From Hellea sp964576765 (GTDB lineage Bacteria > Pseudomonadota > Alphaproteobacteria > Caulobacterales > Maricaulaceae), in NCBI GenBank assembly GCA_964576765.1, contig CAZNWH010000014.1, positions 1 through 30,676 of the forward strand: DNA of 30,676 nucleotides. Direction: 5' to 3'. The stretch's first letter is position 1. Each line of letters opens with the position of its first letter. The notes beneath the pieces were generated by a model that searched no databases, had not been told where the DNA came from, and saw only the letters and a program-made list of their open reading frames with translations. This document shows, one piece after another, positions 1-9,073 of this stretch. Made by a program: the position numbers and the translations under genes.

Positions 1-1
1 G

Positions 2-724
2 ATTAAAACTGCCATGGTCATGGCGGCGGGTCATGGCACGCGCATGCGGCCTCTAACGAATGATCGTTCTAAAGCTATGGTCGAGGTCGGGGGAAAGCCG
101 CTTATTGATCATATGTTGGACCGTCTTGTTGATGTCGGGATTGAACGCGCGGTCGTCAATGTGCACGCCCATGCCGATCATCTAGAGGCCCATTTAAAAG
201 CGCGAAAGAAAGGCCCTGAGATTATTATTTCAGATGAACGCGACGAGCTCTTAGAAACGGGTGGGGGCGTAGTCAAAGCCTTGCCGCTTTTGAGGCAAGA
301 CCCGATTTTAATTTGTAATATTGACGCAATTTGGATTTCCTTCACTCCTGTGTTGGAGCGTTTAATATCGACATGGCAACCTGCCAAGATGGATGAATTA
401 TTGCTTTGTGCGCGATCAGATTGCTCATTGGGTTATGGGGGCAAAGGTGATTTTGACATTCATGAGGATGGTAGGATTACACGCCGTTCAGGCGAGAGTG
501 CGGAGCATGTCTATGCCGGGGTTCAGATTTTTAAACCAGCCTTGGCCAAACCGTTCAAACTCGAAGCTTTTTCGCGCAATAAAATTTGGGATGCGAGTTT
601 AAAACGTCGAAAAATTTTTGGCACGGAGCTCCCCGGCTATTGGATGCATGTTGGTGACCCACGCGCTGTTATTGCCGCCGAAGCTGTTTTGATGCAAGCG
701 GCCTTGAATGAACCCAATGTCTAA
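2..724 (+). CDS. murU: MurU-like sugar-phosphate nucleotidyltransferase (5' end cut by window edge)
   Basis: The protein begins with the nucleotidyltransferase signature MAAGHGTRMRPLT (GxGTRxxP loop that binds the NTP), followed by the substrate-positioning stretch KAMVEVGGKPLIDH. A metal-binding Asp is likely in CNIDAIW. The C-terminal third keeps the GYWMHVGDP motif of this family. The frame is open to base 2, and base 1 is G, so the true start may be an ATG ending at base 1 (protein MIKTAMVMAAG...). The ATG at 14 is then internal. MurU makes UDP-MurNAc from MurNAc alpha-1-phosphate in cell-wall recycling and normally works with the kinase AmgK, which would lie just upstream in this arrangement but is outside the window. 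The stop overlaps the start of addB. The family is clear; the exact sugar substrate is inferred. Confidence 0.82.
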   Translation: MKTAMVMAAGHGTRMRPLTNDRSKAMVEVGGKPLIDHMLDRLVDVGIERAVVNVHAHADHLEAHLKARKKGPEIIISDERDELLETGGGVVKALPLLRQDPILICNIDAIWISFTPVLERLISTWQPAKMDELLLCARSDCSLGYGGKGDFDIHEDGRITRRSGESAEHVYAGVQIFKPALAKPFKLEAFSRNKIWDASLKRRKIFGTELPGYWMHVGDPRAVIAAEAVLMQAALNEPNV

Positions 725-3704
725 GCCGCATGTTTATAACATGCCTTCCGGCGTTCCGTTTTTACCATCTTTGGCGATGGGGCTTCGCGAGATCTACGCA
801 GATCGCCTCCAAGATGCTTTAATTTTATTACCGACCCGCCGCGCTGTTCGCGCCTTAGGCAATGCCTTTGTCGGGGATACGGGGGCCAGCCTGCTGCCGC
901 GTATGCGTCCACTCGCCGATATTAACCCTGAAGAACCGCCTTTTGAACCCGGGGAATTAGCGGGTCTTGTTAAACCGAGTATTGATCCCATGCAGCGCCG
1001 TTTTGAAATGGCGAGGTTGATCTTTCATTATCATAAAAATATTTCAGAGCTTCCCCTCGATGCGGCGGGAGCTTTGGCTTTGGCTGACCCGCTTATCTCT
1101 ATCCTTGATGATGCCGATATGGAGAAAGCTGATCTGTCGAAAATTTCAGAGCTTGAAGACATTCAAAAATTTGCGGCAGAGCATTTTCAAAATGCTATCA
1201 CGCTCTATAAGATCGTGCAGGATTATTGGCCAAAACGCCTTAAAGAAATCGATGTGATGCAACCGTTTGAGCGCCGCGTTGCTTTGCTTGAGGCTCTTAC
1301 AGATATATGGACAGATGAGCCGCCCAAATATCCTGTGATCATTGCAGGCTCGACAGGTACCCTGAGGGCGTCGGCCAGGCTCATGCGCTGTGTGGCTCAA
1401 ATGGATGAAGGCATGATTATCCTGCCCGGCCTTAATACATCTGTGCCGGATGAAGCTTGGGCAGATGTCGGGGTACAGCACCCGCAAAACTCTCTTAAAG
1501 CCTTGCTCAAAACGATTGGGATAGAGCGCGCGGATGTTCCTGATTGGGCTTATATGTCAAGCGGTTCAGCTTCGGATATGGATGCTCGCCGCCGCGTGAT
1601 CTCTGAAGCTCTCGTCCCTATAGAGGCCACAGGAGATTGGCCTAGCCGAATTGATGGTTTGCGCAAAGGCGCGGCGAAAAATACGGACGACCCTTTTGAA
1701 AAAGCGCTTAGTGGCTTGTCCTTGTTAGAGGCGGATAATGATGAGGAAGAGGCCTTGGCTATCGCGCTCATCATGCGAGAAACATTAGAAATGCCCGATA
1801 AAACAGCCGCCTTAGTCACGCCCGACCCAGCATTGGCGCGGCGCGTGAAAGCGCGCCTGCGGCGCTGGGATGTCGAAGTTGATTACTCACAAGGCGAGCC
1901 ATTGGAAGAAACGCAATTAGGGGCTTTTTTAGCGGCAATATTGGGCCATGTTCAGGCACGGAATAGTCAGGTCAATCTTGCCGTTCTTTGTAAACACCAG
2001 CTTATGGGAATAGAAAATATAAAGACTGATTGGCTGGCGTTTGAAAGACAATTACGCGTCGGTCGTGATCGCCCTAAGCTCAACGCCTTTGCATTGATAC
2101 CCTTTTTAAATAGGGCTTTTACGCCGCTTTTAGCGCTTGAAGAGGCCCCTGCCAATATTTGGGCCCGCGCCTTAGCCGAAACGGCAGAAGCTTTGGCCGC
2201 AACGCAGGATAACCAAGGCGCGGCGCGTCTTTGGGTCAATGATGCCGGCGAAAAAGCCGCCAGCCTCATCGAAGATTTAATAGCATATGGCGATTATTTA
2301 CCTGATATGGATATCCAAAGCTTTTCACGCCTATTGGGTAATCTCATGCGCGGTAAGGTCGTTCGCCCACGTTATGGGACGCATCCAAGACTATCTATCT
2401 TGGGTCCGCTTGAAGCGCGGATGTTAACGGCGGACCACTTAATCCTTGGAGGCCTTAATGAAGGCGTCTGGCCCGCAGCTCCCTCAATTGAACCGTTCCT
2501 ATCCAGAGGTATGCGCCGAACTTTAAAACTATCATTACCTGAACGCAGATTTGGTCTCTCCGCACATGATTTTGCGGAGCTGGCGGCGAATCCAAATGTT
2601 ATTTTAACGCGATCGAAACGTTCCGATGATGGCCCCAAAGTTAAGTCACGCTGGCTTTGGCGGCTGCAAACTTTGATGCGGGGCGCGCTTGGCGAGGCTG
2701 CCGATATCGCTTTTTCCGCTAGTCAGGATTATTTGAACTGGGCACGGGCTATGGATTACGTGCCGCCTGCGCAGGTCGAAAAAAACCAAATTCAACCGCC
2801 TGCTCCGAAACCTGACCCGAGCGATCGTTGGCCGCGCGGTCCCAAACTCTCCATTACGAAAATCAAAACATGGATACGCGATCCTTATTCTATCTATGCT
2901 CAATATATTTTGGATCTCGTTCCATTGGATGATTTAGACCGGGTCTTGGATGTGCGTGATTACGGCAATGCGTTACATCAAGGGCTTGAAGATTTTACAA
3001 AGGCCTATCCCAAATCCCTACCTAAAAATGCGCAGCTTCGTTTAGTCGAAAGCTTTAAAAGGGCCATGGAAAGCCTGAATTATCCTGATTTTGATATAGC
3101 CAAAGAAACAGCGCGTCTTGGTAATATCGCGGCCCAAGTCATTCCCTGGATGACTGAGCGTCGCGCAAGCGGATGGTCAGTCAGGGGCGGTGTGGAAGTT
3201 AAAGGTAAGCTTAAGCTCAAAATTAAAACCCATGACTTTACACTAACAGGGACAGCCGATTTAATAGAAAAAGGCCCGCTAGGCTATGCTGTGACTGATT
3301 ATAAAACCGGCGCGCCGCCCACAGCGGCTGTTGTTAATGTCGGCTTTGATCCCCAACTGCCTTTATCTGCATTAATGCTCAGAGAGGGCGTTTTTGACAA
3401 ACAAGGAAAAGGTGAGACAGAAGAGCTAAATTATATTCGTTTGAAGGGGGTGGGAGACAGTACTCTCGTCGAGCCCAGAGCTAATATTGCGGGGAAAAAC
3501 CAAATTGCGAAATCGGCGTCTGAGCATGCAGATTTTGCCTATGAGATATTATCCAACCTCATTGTAAATTATGCGCAAAAAGACACGCCCTATTATTCGC
3601 AGCCGCGAGCGCAATTTACCCATGATTACGGGCAATATGATCATTTGGCCCGCCGTGATGAATGGATGCGGGTTGGCGCTGACCCTGCGCCGGGTGAAGG
3701 TTAG
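708..3704 (+). CDS. addB: Double-strand break repair protein AddB, alphaproteobacterial type
   Basis: This 998-residue protein is the inactive-helicase/nuclease subunit of the AddAB helicase-nuclease, which resects double-strand ends for RecA loading. The N-terminus (VPFLPSLAMGL, ILLPTRRAVRAL) is typical of alphaproteobacterial AddB and has no Walker A lysine loop. The C-terminus carries a RecB-family nuclease domain, with an Asp in GTADLIEKG and the DYKTG motif at about residue 864. The cysteines that hold an iron-sulfur cluster in Firmicute AddB are absent: the WIRDPYSIYA stretch has no Cys and there is none after the nuclease motif. The start overlaps the upstream gene by 17 nt; a second in-frame ATG at 717 (MSKPHVYNM) is equally plausible, and neither has a clear ribosome binding site. 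addA begins 2 nt after the stop. Confidence 0.95.
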   Translation: MNPMSKPHVYNMPSGVPFLPSLAMGLREIYADRLQDALILLPTRRAVRALGNAFVGDTGASLLPRMRPLADINPEEPPFEPGELAGLVKPSIDPMQRRFEMARLIFHYHKNISELPLDAAGALALADPLISILDDADMEKADLSKISELEDIQKFAAEHFQNAITLYKIVQDYWPKRLKEIDVMQPFERRVALLEALTDIWTDEPPKYPVIIAGSTGTLRASARLMRCVAQMDEGMIILPGLNTSVPDEAWADVGVQHPQNSLKALLKTIGIERADVPDWAYMSSGSASDMDARRRVISEALVPIEATGDWPSRIDGLRKGAAKNTDDPFEKALSGLSLLEADNDEEEALAIALIMRETLEMPDKTAALVTPDPALARRVKARLRRWDVEVDYSQGEPLEETQLGAFLAAILGHVQARNSQVNLAVLCKHQLMGIENIKTDWLAFERQLRVGRDRPKLNAFALIPFLNRAFTPLLALEEAPANIWARALAETAEALAATQDNQGAARLWVNDAGEKAASLIEDLIAYGDYLPDMDIQSFSRLLGNLMRGKVVRPRYGTHPRLSILGPLEARMLTADHLILGGLNEGVWPAAPSIEPFLSRGMRRTLKLSLPERRFGLSAHDFAELAANPNVILTRSKRSDDGPKVKSRWLWRLQTLMRGALGEAADIAFSASQDYLNWARAMDYVPPAQVEKNQIQPPAPKPDPSDRWPRGPKLSITKIKTWIRDPYSIYAQYILDLVPLDDLDRVLDVRDYGNALHQGLEDFTKAYPKSLPKNAQLRLVESFKRAMESLNYPDFDIAKETARLGNIAAQVIPWMTERRASGWSVRGGVEVKGKLKLKIKTHDFTLTGTADLIEKGPLGYAVTDYKTGAPPTAAVVNVGFDPQLPLSALMLREGVFDKQGKGETEELNYIRLKGVGDSTLVEPRANIAGKNQIAKSASEHADFAYEILSNLIVNYAQKDTPYYSQPRAQFTHDYGQYDHLARRDEWMRVGADPAPGEG

Positions 3705-3706
3705 TC

Positions 3707-6700
3707 ATGAGCGATAACCCACACTACAAAGCCGCTGTAAAGGCACAAAAGCAAGCTTCTGATCCGTCCGCCTCGCGCTTAGCCTCGGCCAATGCAGGTT
3801 CAGGTAAAACAAAAGTGTTGGTTGATCGTGTATCTCGTATTTTGCTGCAAGACGTACCTCCCGAAAAAATACTGTGTCTGACCTATACCAAGGCCGCGGC
3901 CTCCGAAATGCAAAGCCGATTGTTTAAGGTGTTGGGAGATTGGTCCATTCTTGATGATAAAGATTTGGATGAGGCATTGACCGAGTTAATGGGACAAGCT
4001 GGTCATGGTGTTGAGCTGAAAACCGCGCGCCAATTATTTGCTAAAGCGCTTGAAACGCCCGAGGGCTTGAAGGTGCAAACCATTCATGCCTTTTGTGAGC
4101 GAATATTAGCCCGTTTTCCTATTGAGGCTGGCATATTACCCGGCTTTGAACCCATTGATGACGGTGAGATGAAACCGCTACGTGAAGCCGTCAGAGATGA
4201 GATTTATAAAGCCGCCATCCAAGCGCCTGATGGAGCGTTAAATAAGGCTATCCGTCTTTTGACATCGGCCAAAGCCGACCAAACGCTCGAAGATTTGTTC
4301 AAATGGATGTCATTTGGGAGCGAAAAAATTAAACTTTGGGACAATAATGGCGGTCCCAAGGCTCTCGCTGAGTTTCTCGATATAGACCTCCCTTATCAAT
4401 CTGTTGATGAGCTTAAACGCCATGGCTGGGAAAGCGCGCCGAAAAGTCAAATCACCCAAGCCGCGAATGAGATGTTAGGGAGTTCGTCCTCCGGAGACGT
4501 TACACGCGCAGAACGGATGTTGGCCGCTTTTGCGATTGAAGATCCCGTAAAAGCATGGGAACAATATAGCTGCGTTTTTCTGACATCTAAACAAGACAGC
4601 GCCATAAAATCCTTAGTCACAAAAAAGGGCGGGGAATTTGCCCAACTCTTTTTTTCGAATGAACCCGCAGATGGATATGATAGTGAACGTGAACGGGTCT
4701 TGCGATTGGTGGATAAAATAAAGGCGATAGAGTGTCTTGTTCTGACCGAGGCCTTTTTCACCATTTCCCGCGAATTTATAGGCCGGTTTAAGAGCGCGAA
4801 GCATATCCGCCGCGGCCTTGATTTTAATGATCAGATTATTTTGGTGCGAAATTTATTATGCCGGAGCGAGGTGTCCGATTGGATCCGTTACAAATTGGAT
4901 GGCGGGATTGAGCATGTTCTACTGGACGAGGCGCAAGATACATCACCTGAACAGTGGCAAATTATTAATGCTTTGTCGGAGCCTTTTGTTCAAGATAATC
5001 CTGACCGAACTTCAAAACATCCGAGAACGCTTTTTGCTGTCGGGGATGAAAAGCAATCTATCTATTCCTTTCAAGGGGCTGAACCGGAGCGGTTTATAGA
5101 CGAAATTCAAAAACATAGCGCAGGCGATGCTAGCAAAGAAATTCGCATGAAGATGTCTTTTCGCTCTGCGCCTGAAATTTTGCAATTTGTCGATCAGATA
5201 TTTGTCGAGAATAAACTCATTCAGCAAATGTTTGATGCTGAAAGCTATGCCCCTGCCTCGGATTTAGTCCGTCATACGACTAAGCGAGAAGATCATGGAC
5301 AAATTGATCTTTGGCCCGCCGTCAATCGTCCCGAGATTAAGTCCGATAAAGAGCCTTGGGATACCAGCCCTGTTGATGCCATTGGGAAATCTGATGCGCG
5401 AGAACAATTAGCTCTCGCCATTGCCGAGCACATCCGAGATTGGATCAAAGATAAAGAACCTGTCTTTGACCGCGAGACAGGGACCACCCGTCCGATGCAG
5501 GCAGGCGATGTTCTTATCCTTGTCCGTCAACGTAACGCGTTTTTTGATGCTGTTATTCGAAACCTAAAATCTGTGGGTGTGGCGGTCGCGGGGGCAGACC
5601 GTTTAAAACTCAAAGACGCGATTGCAATTAAAGACCTTTTATCGCTGGCACGCTTTACGCTCTTGCCATCCGATGATTTGTCCTTGGCTGAAATTTTAAA
5701 AAGCCCCTTTTTTGGATTTGATGATGACGCGCTTTTTGACGTTGCGGCGCGGCGAGGGAAACAAAGTCTGTGGCAGGCTCTGCAATCCAAGCGGACCGAT
5801 ATATCAAAGCCTCTAGACAAGATGATAGGCTTTTCGTCGCGCTATGCACCATATGAGTTTTTCACGCGGGTTTTGGATATGCGTGATGAGACGGGCATTA
5901 CTTTCAAACGTAAAATTTTTGCTCGGCTCGGTTTAGAAGCCAAAGATGCGATTGAAGCCTTTTTGGCCCGAGCGCTTACCCATCAACGACAAAGCTCCCC
6001 GTCTCTTCAGCATTTTGTGCAAAGTTTTACGCAAGACGAACAAGAGCTTAAACGCGATATGGATGGCGGCATAGGCCAAGTGCGCGTTATGACAGTACAT
6101 GGCTCCAAAGGGCTCGAAGCGCCTGTTGTTTTTCTGCCCGATACTACGCAAAAGCCGACAACATCTGACGCAGTGATAAAGGTTGAAGATGGATTTGCGC
6201 TTGTACCAAGCGTGAATAAAACACCTGAAAAACTTGCAGCTTGCAAAGAGGCCGCCAAGGGCAAGCGTCTGCAAGAATATTTACGTCTCTTTTATGTGGC
6301 CCTCACGCGGGCGGAATCGCGCCTTATAATTTGCGGCTATAAAACGGGACAAAAGGCAGGAACCGTGGCGAAAGGCTCGTGGTATACCCATGCTAAAAGA
6401 GCTTTGGAGGGCTTACCAAGCCATAAAATTGATACGCCGTTCGGCGAAGGTCTGTCTTTTGGGAAAGGAGCCATGCCGTGGAGGACACAAGTAAGTGCTC
6501 CCTCCTTAGAAACAATCTCTCTGCCTAAGTGGATATCAGCACCAGCTCCTCCTGTGAGGCGCGCTAAACGACAGGTCACGCCGTCACATTTACTAGCTCC
6601 GCCGCCCAATATAGATATGCCGGTTAGGTCCCCGCTTAACCAGACGACGGAAAGGCGGTTTGCGCGAGGTAACCTAATTCATAAATTACTGGAAATATTG

Positions 6701-7177
6701 CCGGAGTTTTCACTAGATAAAAGACCAGAAATCGCGGATAAAATACTATCGGGTTATGTGGCTCTAAACATCGCCCAGCGAGACCAAATTTCAAATGAGG
6801 TCTTTGCGGTTTTAAATAATCCAGACTTTGCAGATATTTTCGCGGCTGGTAGCCGCGCTGAAATTTCCTTGGCAGGCTCTGCCAAAACACTGCCGGAAGA
6901 TATTTATCTCAATGCTCAGATTGACCGGATTAGCGTGACTAAGACCCATGTTTATATTATCGACTATAAATCCAATCGACCACCGCCCCAAACACAAGAC
7001 GGGGTTGCCGATATTTATTGGGGTCAAATGGCGGCTTATCGGGAATTGGCCAGAGACATTTATCCCGCCCATAAGATCATTTCGGCGCTGTTGTGGACGG
7101 ATGGCCCCTCTTTGATGGTGCTGGATGATAAACGTCTAGATATGGCCTTGACGCAGATTGCCGGGCTTCCTACCTAG
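3707..7177 (+). CDS. addA: Double-strand break repair helicase-nuclease AddA
   Basis: This 1156-residue UvrD/RecB-type superfamily 1 helicase has a C-terminal nuclease. Visible motifs in order are Walker A (ANAGSGKT, residues 28-35), motif Ia (LTYTKAAASEM), VQTIHAFCERIL, Walker B (LLDEAQDTSPEQW, D407-E408), motif III (GDEKQSIYSFQGAEPERF), motif V (VMTVHGSKGLEAPVVFLPD) and motif VI (LFYVALTRAESRL). The nuclease motif IIDYKS follows, with D1086 and K1088. With AddB it unwinds and degrades double-strand ends. The start lies 2 nt after the addB stop, so the two are translated as one unit. The length and every catalytic motif are as expected for the alphaproteobacterial type. Confidence 0.97.
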   Translation: MSDNPHYKAAVKAQKQASDPSASRLASANAGSGKTKVLVDRVSRILLQDVPPEKILCLTYTKAAASEMQSRLFKVLGDWSILDDKDLDEALTELMGQAGHGVELKTARQLFAKALETPEGLKVQTIHAFCERILARFPIEAGILPGFEPIDDGEMKPLREAVRDEIYKAAIQAPDGALNKAIRLLTSAKADQTLEDLFKWMSFGSEKIKLWDNNGGPKALAEFLDIDLPYQSVDELKRHGWESAPKSQITQAANEMLGSSSSGDVTRAERMLAAFAIEDPVKAWEQYSCVFLTSKQDSAIKSLVTKKGGEFAQLFFSNEPADGYDSERERVLRLVDKIKAIECLVLTEAFFTISREFIGRFKSAKHIRRGLDFNDQIILVRNLLCRSEVSDWIRYKLDGGIEHVLLDEAQDTSPEQWQIINALSEPFVQDNPDRTSKHPRTLFAVGDEKQSIYSFQGAEPERFIDEIQKHSAGDASKEIRMKMSFRSAPEILQFVDQIFVENKLIQQMFDAESYAPASDLVRHTTKREDHGQIDLWPAVNRPEIKSDKEPWDTSPVDAIGKSDAREQLALAIAEHIRDWIKDKEPVFDRETGTTRPMQAGDVLILVRQRNAFFDAVIRNLKSVGVAVAGADRLKLKDAIAIKDLLSLARFTLLPSDDLSLAEILKSPFFGFDDDALFDVAARRGKQSLWQALQSKRTDISKPLDKMIGFSSRYAPYEFFTRVLDMRDETGITFKRKIFARLGLEAKDAIEAFLARALTHQRQSSPSLQHFVQSFTQDEQELKRDMDGGIGQVRVMTVHGSKGLEAPVVFLPDTTQKPTTSDAVIKVEDGFALVPSVNKTPEKLAACKEAAKGKRLQEYLRLFYVALTRAESRLIICGYKTGQKAGTVAKGSWYTHAKRALEGLPSHKIDTPFGEGLSFGKGAMPWRTQVSAPSLETISLPKWISAPAPPVRRAKRQVTPSHLLAPPPNIDMPVRSPLNQTTERRFARGNLIHKLLEILPEFSLDKRPEIADKILSGYVALNIAQRDQISNEVFAVLNNPDFADIFAAGSRAEISLAGSAKTLPEDIYLNAQIDRISVTKTHVYIIDYKSNRPPPQTQDGVADIYWGQMAAYRELARDIYPAHKIISALLWTDGPSLMVLDDKRLDMALTQIAGLPT

Positions 7178-7224
7178 AGCCTAGAATATTAAGACCCTTA
7201 TTAAAGACACTATGGGAGGCTTAT

Positions 7225-7566
7225 ATGCCAACAGTTAAAGTATCCGATGCCAGTTTCAAAACCGATGTTATCGAGTCTGAAACGCCTGTCCTTGTCGATT
7301 TTTGGGCCGAATGGTGCGGGCCGTGTAAACAAATAGGCCCTGCGCTTGAAGAAATATCGGAAGAGATGGGCAATAAGATCAAAATCGCCAAGGTCAATAT
7401 TGATGATGATCCTGAAACGCCCAGCAAGTTCCATGTTCGTGGTATCCCGACCCTTATGATCTTCAAAGGCGGCCAAGTCGTCGCCACCAAGGTCGGCGCA
7501 ATGACAAAGACAAAACTCTCTGAATGGGTGAGCGAACATACGGACGACACCCCAAACGCCGCTTAA
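7225..7566 (+). CDS. trxA: Thioredoxin
   Basis: This 113-residue thioredoxin has the active site WCGPCK (C31 and C34) and the cis-proline loop RGIPTLMIF. It is a cytoplasmic disulfide reductase that serves ribonucleotide reductase and other targets; the class II enzyme nrdJ in this window is a possible client. The start is supported by GGGAGG at 7213-7218, just upstream of the ATG. It follows addA by 47 nt; addB-addA-trxA is a common alphaproteobacterial order. Downstream, the convergent lipoprotein gene ends only 7 nt away, and I see no hairpin terminator between them. Confidence 0.96.
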   Translation: MPTVKVSDASFKTDVIESETPVLVDFWAEWCGPCKQIGPALEEISEEMGNKIKIAKVNIDDDPETPSKFHVRGIPTLMIFKGGQVVATKVGAMTKTKLSEWVSEHTDDTPNAA

Positions 7567-7573
7567 ACCGTCA

Positions 7574-8461
7574 TTATTTTTTAAATTTAGCTGACTTTTT
7601 TGCCGCTTTTTTATTACTTATGGCGGCATTATAAGCTTCTTTTAACTTTCGGCAATTTTCTTGGCTTTCCGTCCCTAGCTTTCGGTCTTTAGATTGAGAG
7701 TTGCACGCGTTGTCACGTTTATCTTTTAAGCTTAAAAGGTTTCGTAAAGGTTTTACATTTGGGTCAATCTTGATGGGTGTACCTTTGGGAGCCATCTTCA
7801 AGACGACAGGATTAGGAAAAAGATTGACATTCGCGCCGGTGGCGACATCTGTCAGTAACATACCTCCGGTTAAAGCTAGGACTGGAGGCACGGCTGCTGA
7901 CAAAGCAGAGGAGGTTGAGGCTGCCGGAATTGAGGATGTAGCCAAAGATACACCTGTGGAAATAGCTGTCTGAGCAGGTATTAAGCCAAATGTGACCAGA
8001 CTAGCACTGGCCCCTACAGTTCCACCTACTACGGCACTGCTAATAGTTGCTATCCCTGTTGTTAACACGGATCCGGCTGCAATTGCTCCAGCCGTTGCAA
8101 CTGTTGTCCCAACCGCTGTAGCAGTTGTTGCGGCCATATTAGCGGTAAAAGCCGCCGAGCTGGAACTATTAGTAATAAACATTTCTGCATTTTCATAACC
8201 GCTTTGTTCCAGCTTTACGATGAATTCGGAGCGTCTCGGCAAAGCTATAGAACACGGCGTTGGTTCACAACTTTCATATATAGGAGGAATGTCTCGATTT
8301 TGTCGGCGAGCTTTTTTACTCACAGCAGTTTCAATAGTTGTTGTCGCTTTCGCCCCTTGTGGGACAGTATCGATGCGGAAATAATCGGTGGCCCCGCGAT
8401 TCACAGTCGCGCAGCCGGATATGATTATACTGACAAGAGGGAGCGCAAGATATTGTCTCAT
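7574..8461 (-). CDS. PEGA-like lipoprotein with long Ala/Thr/Gly/Ser-rich insert
   Basis: This 295-residue protein has a lipoprotein signal peptide; the lipobox is ISGC with the acylated Cys at about residue 17, then ATVNRGATDYFRIDTVPQGA. This matches bacterial lipoproteins that begin GCAT-RGT and carry a PEGA-like beta domain. A C-x4-C motif (CEPTPC) and LPRRS follow. Residues about 98-205 are a hydrophobic low-complexity run of Ala, Thr, Gly, Ser and Val. Then comes DVATGANVNLFPNPVVLKMAP, which recurs in the neighbouring paralogue, and the end is Lys-rich. The start overlaps the upstream paralogue's stop by 4 nt (ATGA) and is preceded by AGGAGA. It likely sits in the envelope; its function is unknown. 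Confidence 0.78.
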   Translation of the reverse strand: MRQYLALPLVSIIISGCATVNRGATDYFRIDTVPQGAKATTTIETAVSKKARRQNRDIPPIYESCEPTPCSIALPRRSEFIVKLEQSGYENAEMFITNSSSSAAFTANMAATTATAVGTTVATAGAIAAGSVLTTGIATISSAVVGGTVGASASLVTFGLIPAQTAISTGVSLATSSIPAASTSSALSAAVPPVLALTGGMLLTDVATGANVNLFPNPVVLKMAPKGTPIKIDPNVKPLRNLLSLKDKRDNACNSQSKDRKLGTESQENCRKLKEAYNAAISNKKAAKKSAKFKK

Positions 8462-9000
8462 GGCGCCGTCTCCTGATCTGGTTTTGTGTCTGATAAAGGC
8501 GCCAGAAAAGCTGTCACAGGATTGGGAGACAAGGACCTTCCGGCACCACTTCCAGCGTCAACAAGTGCAGAAACTCCCAATGTGCGGATAGCATCAAGTA
8601 CGATTAACCCGCCCACGGGAATCGATCTTAAGAATTCTGGTGCTCCTGCCTGAACGTAGCTTCCAGGAGGTATACCGGCGACAATCGTTCCTTCAGGTGT
8701 GGTGGCCTTGCTTGTCGCATTTGTAGATATAAGTTTAAATTTTATACTCTCATGACCGTCTTTGCTTACGGTTATAAGGGGCGTAGATTTTCTTGGTAGG
8801 TTTATTTTACATGGAGTTTGCCGGCAGCCAAGATATCCGTCAACCGTGTTTTTTTCATTCTTTGATTGAATATCGCTAACGGCTTTTGCCCCAACAGGTT
8901 CAGAGTTGATAGTGACTAACTCATGAGTTCCGCGAGTGAGCGTTGCGCAGGCGCTCAGTGATAAGCACAAAATGCCTAAAATTATTTTTTGTTTCAACAT
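8458..9000 (-). CDS. PEGA-like lipoprotein, paralogue of the downstream gene
   Basis: I place the start at the ATG ending at 9000 because AGGAGAG sits about 6 nt upstream and this yields a clean lipoprotein signal peptide (MLKQKIILGILCLSLSAC, lipobox LSAC). An in-frame ATG at 9072 would add 24 residues that spoil the signal. The mature part starts CATLTRGTHELVTINSEPVGA, then has a C-x4-C motif (CRQTPC), LPRKS, and near the end VDAGSGAGRSLSPNPV. All of these match the adjacent gene, so the two arose by tandem duplication; this copy (180 residues) lacks the long low-complexity insert. The family is common in Gram-negative envelopes, but no molecular role is known to me. Confidence 0.78.
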   Translation of the reverse strand: MLKQKIILGILCLSLSACATLTRGTHELVTINSEPVGAKAVSDIQSKNEKNTVDGYLGCRQTPCKINLPRKSTPLITVSKDGHESIKFKLISTNATSKATTPEGTIVAGIPPGSYVQAGAPEFLRSIPVGGLIVLDAIRTLGVSALVDAGSGAGRSLSPNPVTAFLAPLSDTKPDQETAP

Positions 9001-9073
9001 AATCTCTCCTGTTAATATAAATGAAGGAGTTTGAAAGAACTTCAATTCAGATAGAGTAACAGTGTATTGCAAA

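Noticed and set aside
7992..8198. Ala/Val/Pro-rich open frame on the plus strand opposite the lipoprotein
   Set aside because: It is the complement of the Ala/Thr/Gly/Ser-rich insert of a real gene, has no ribosome binding site, and is a shadow of biased composition.
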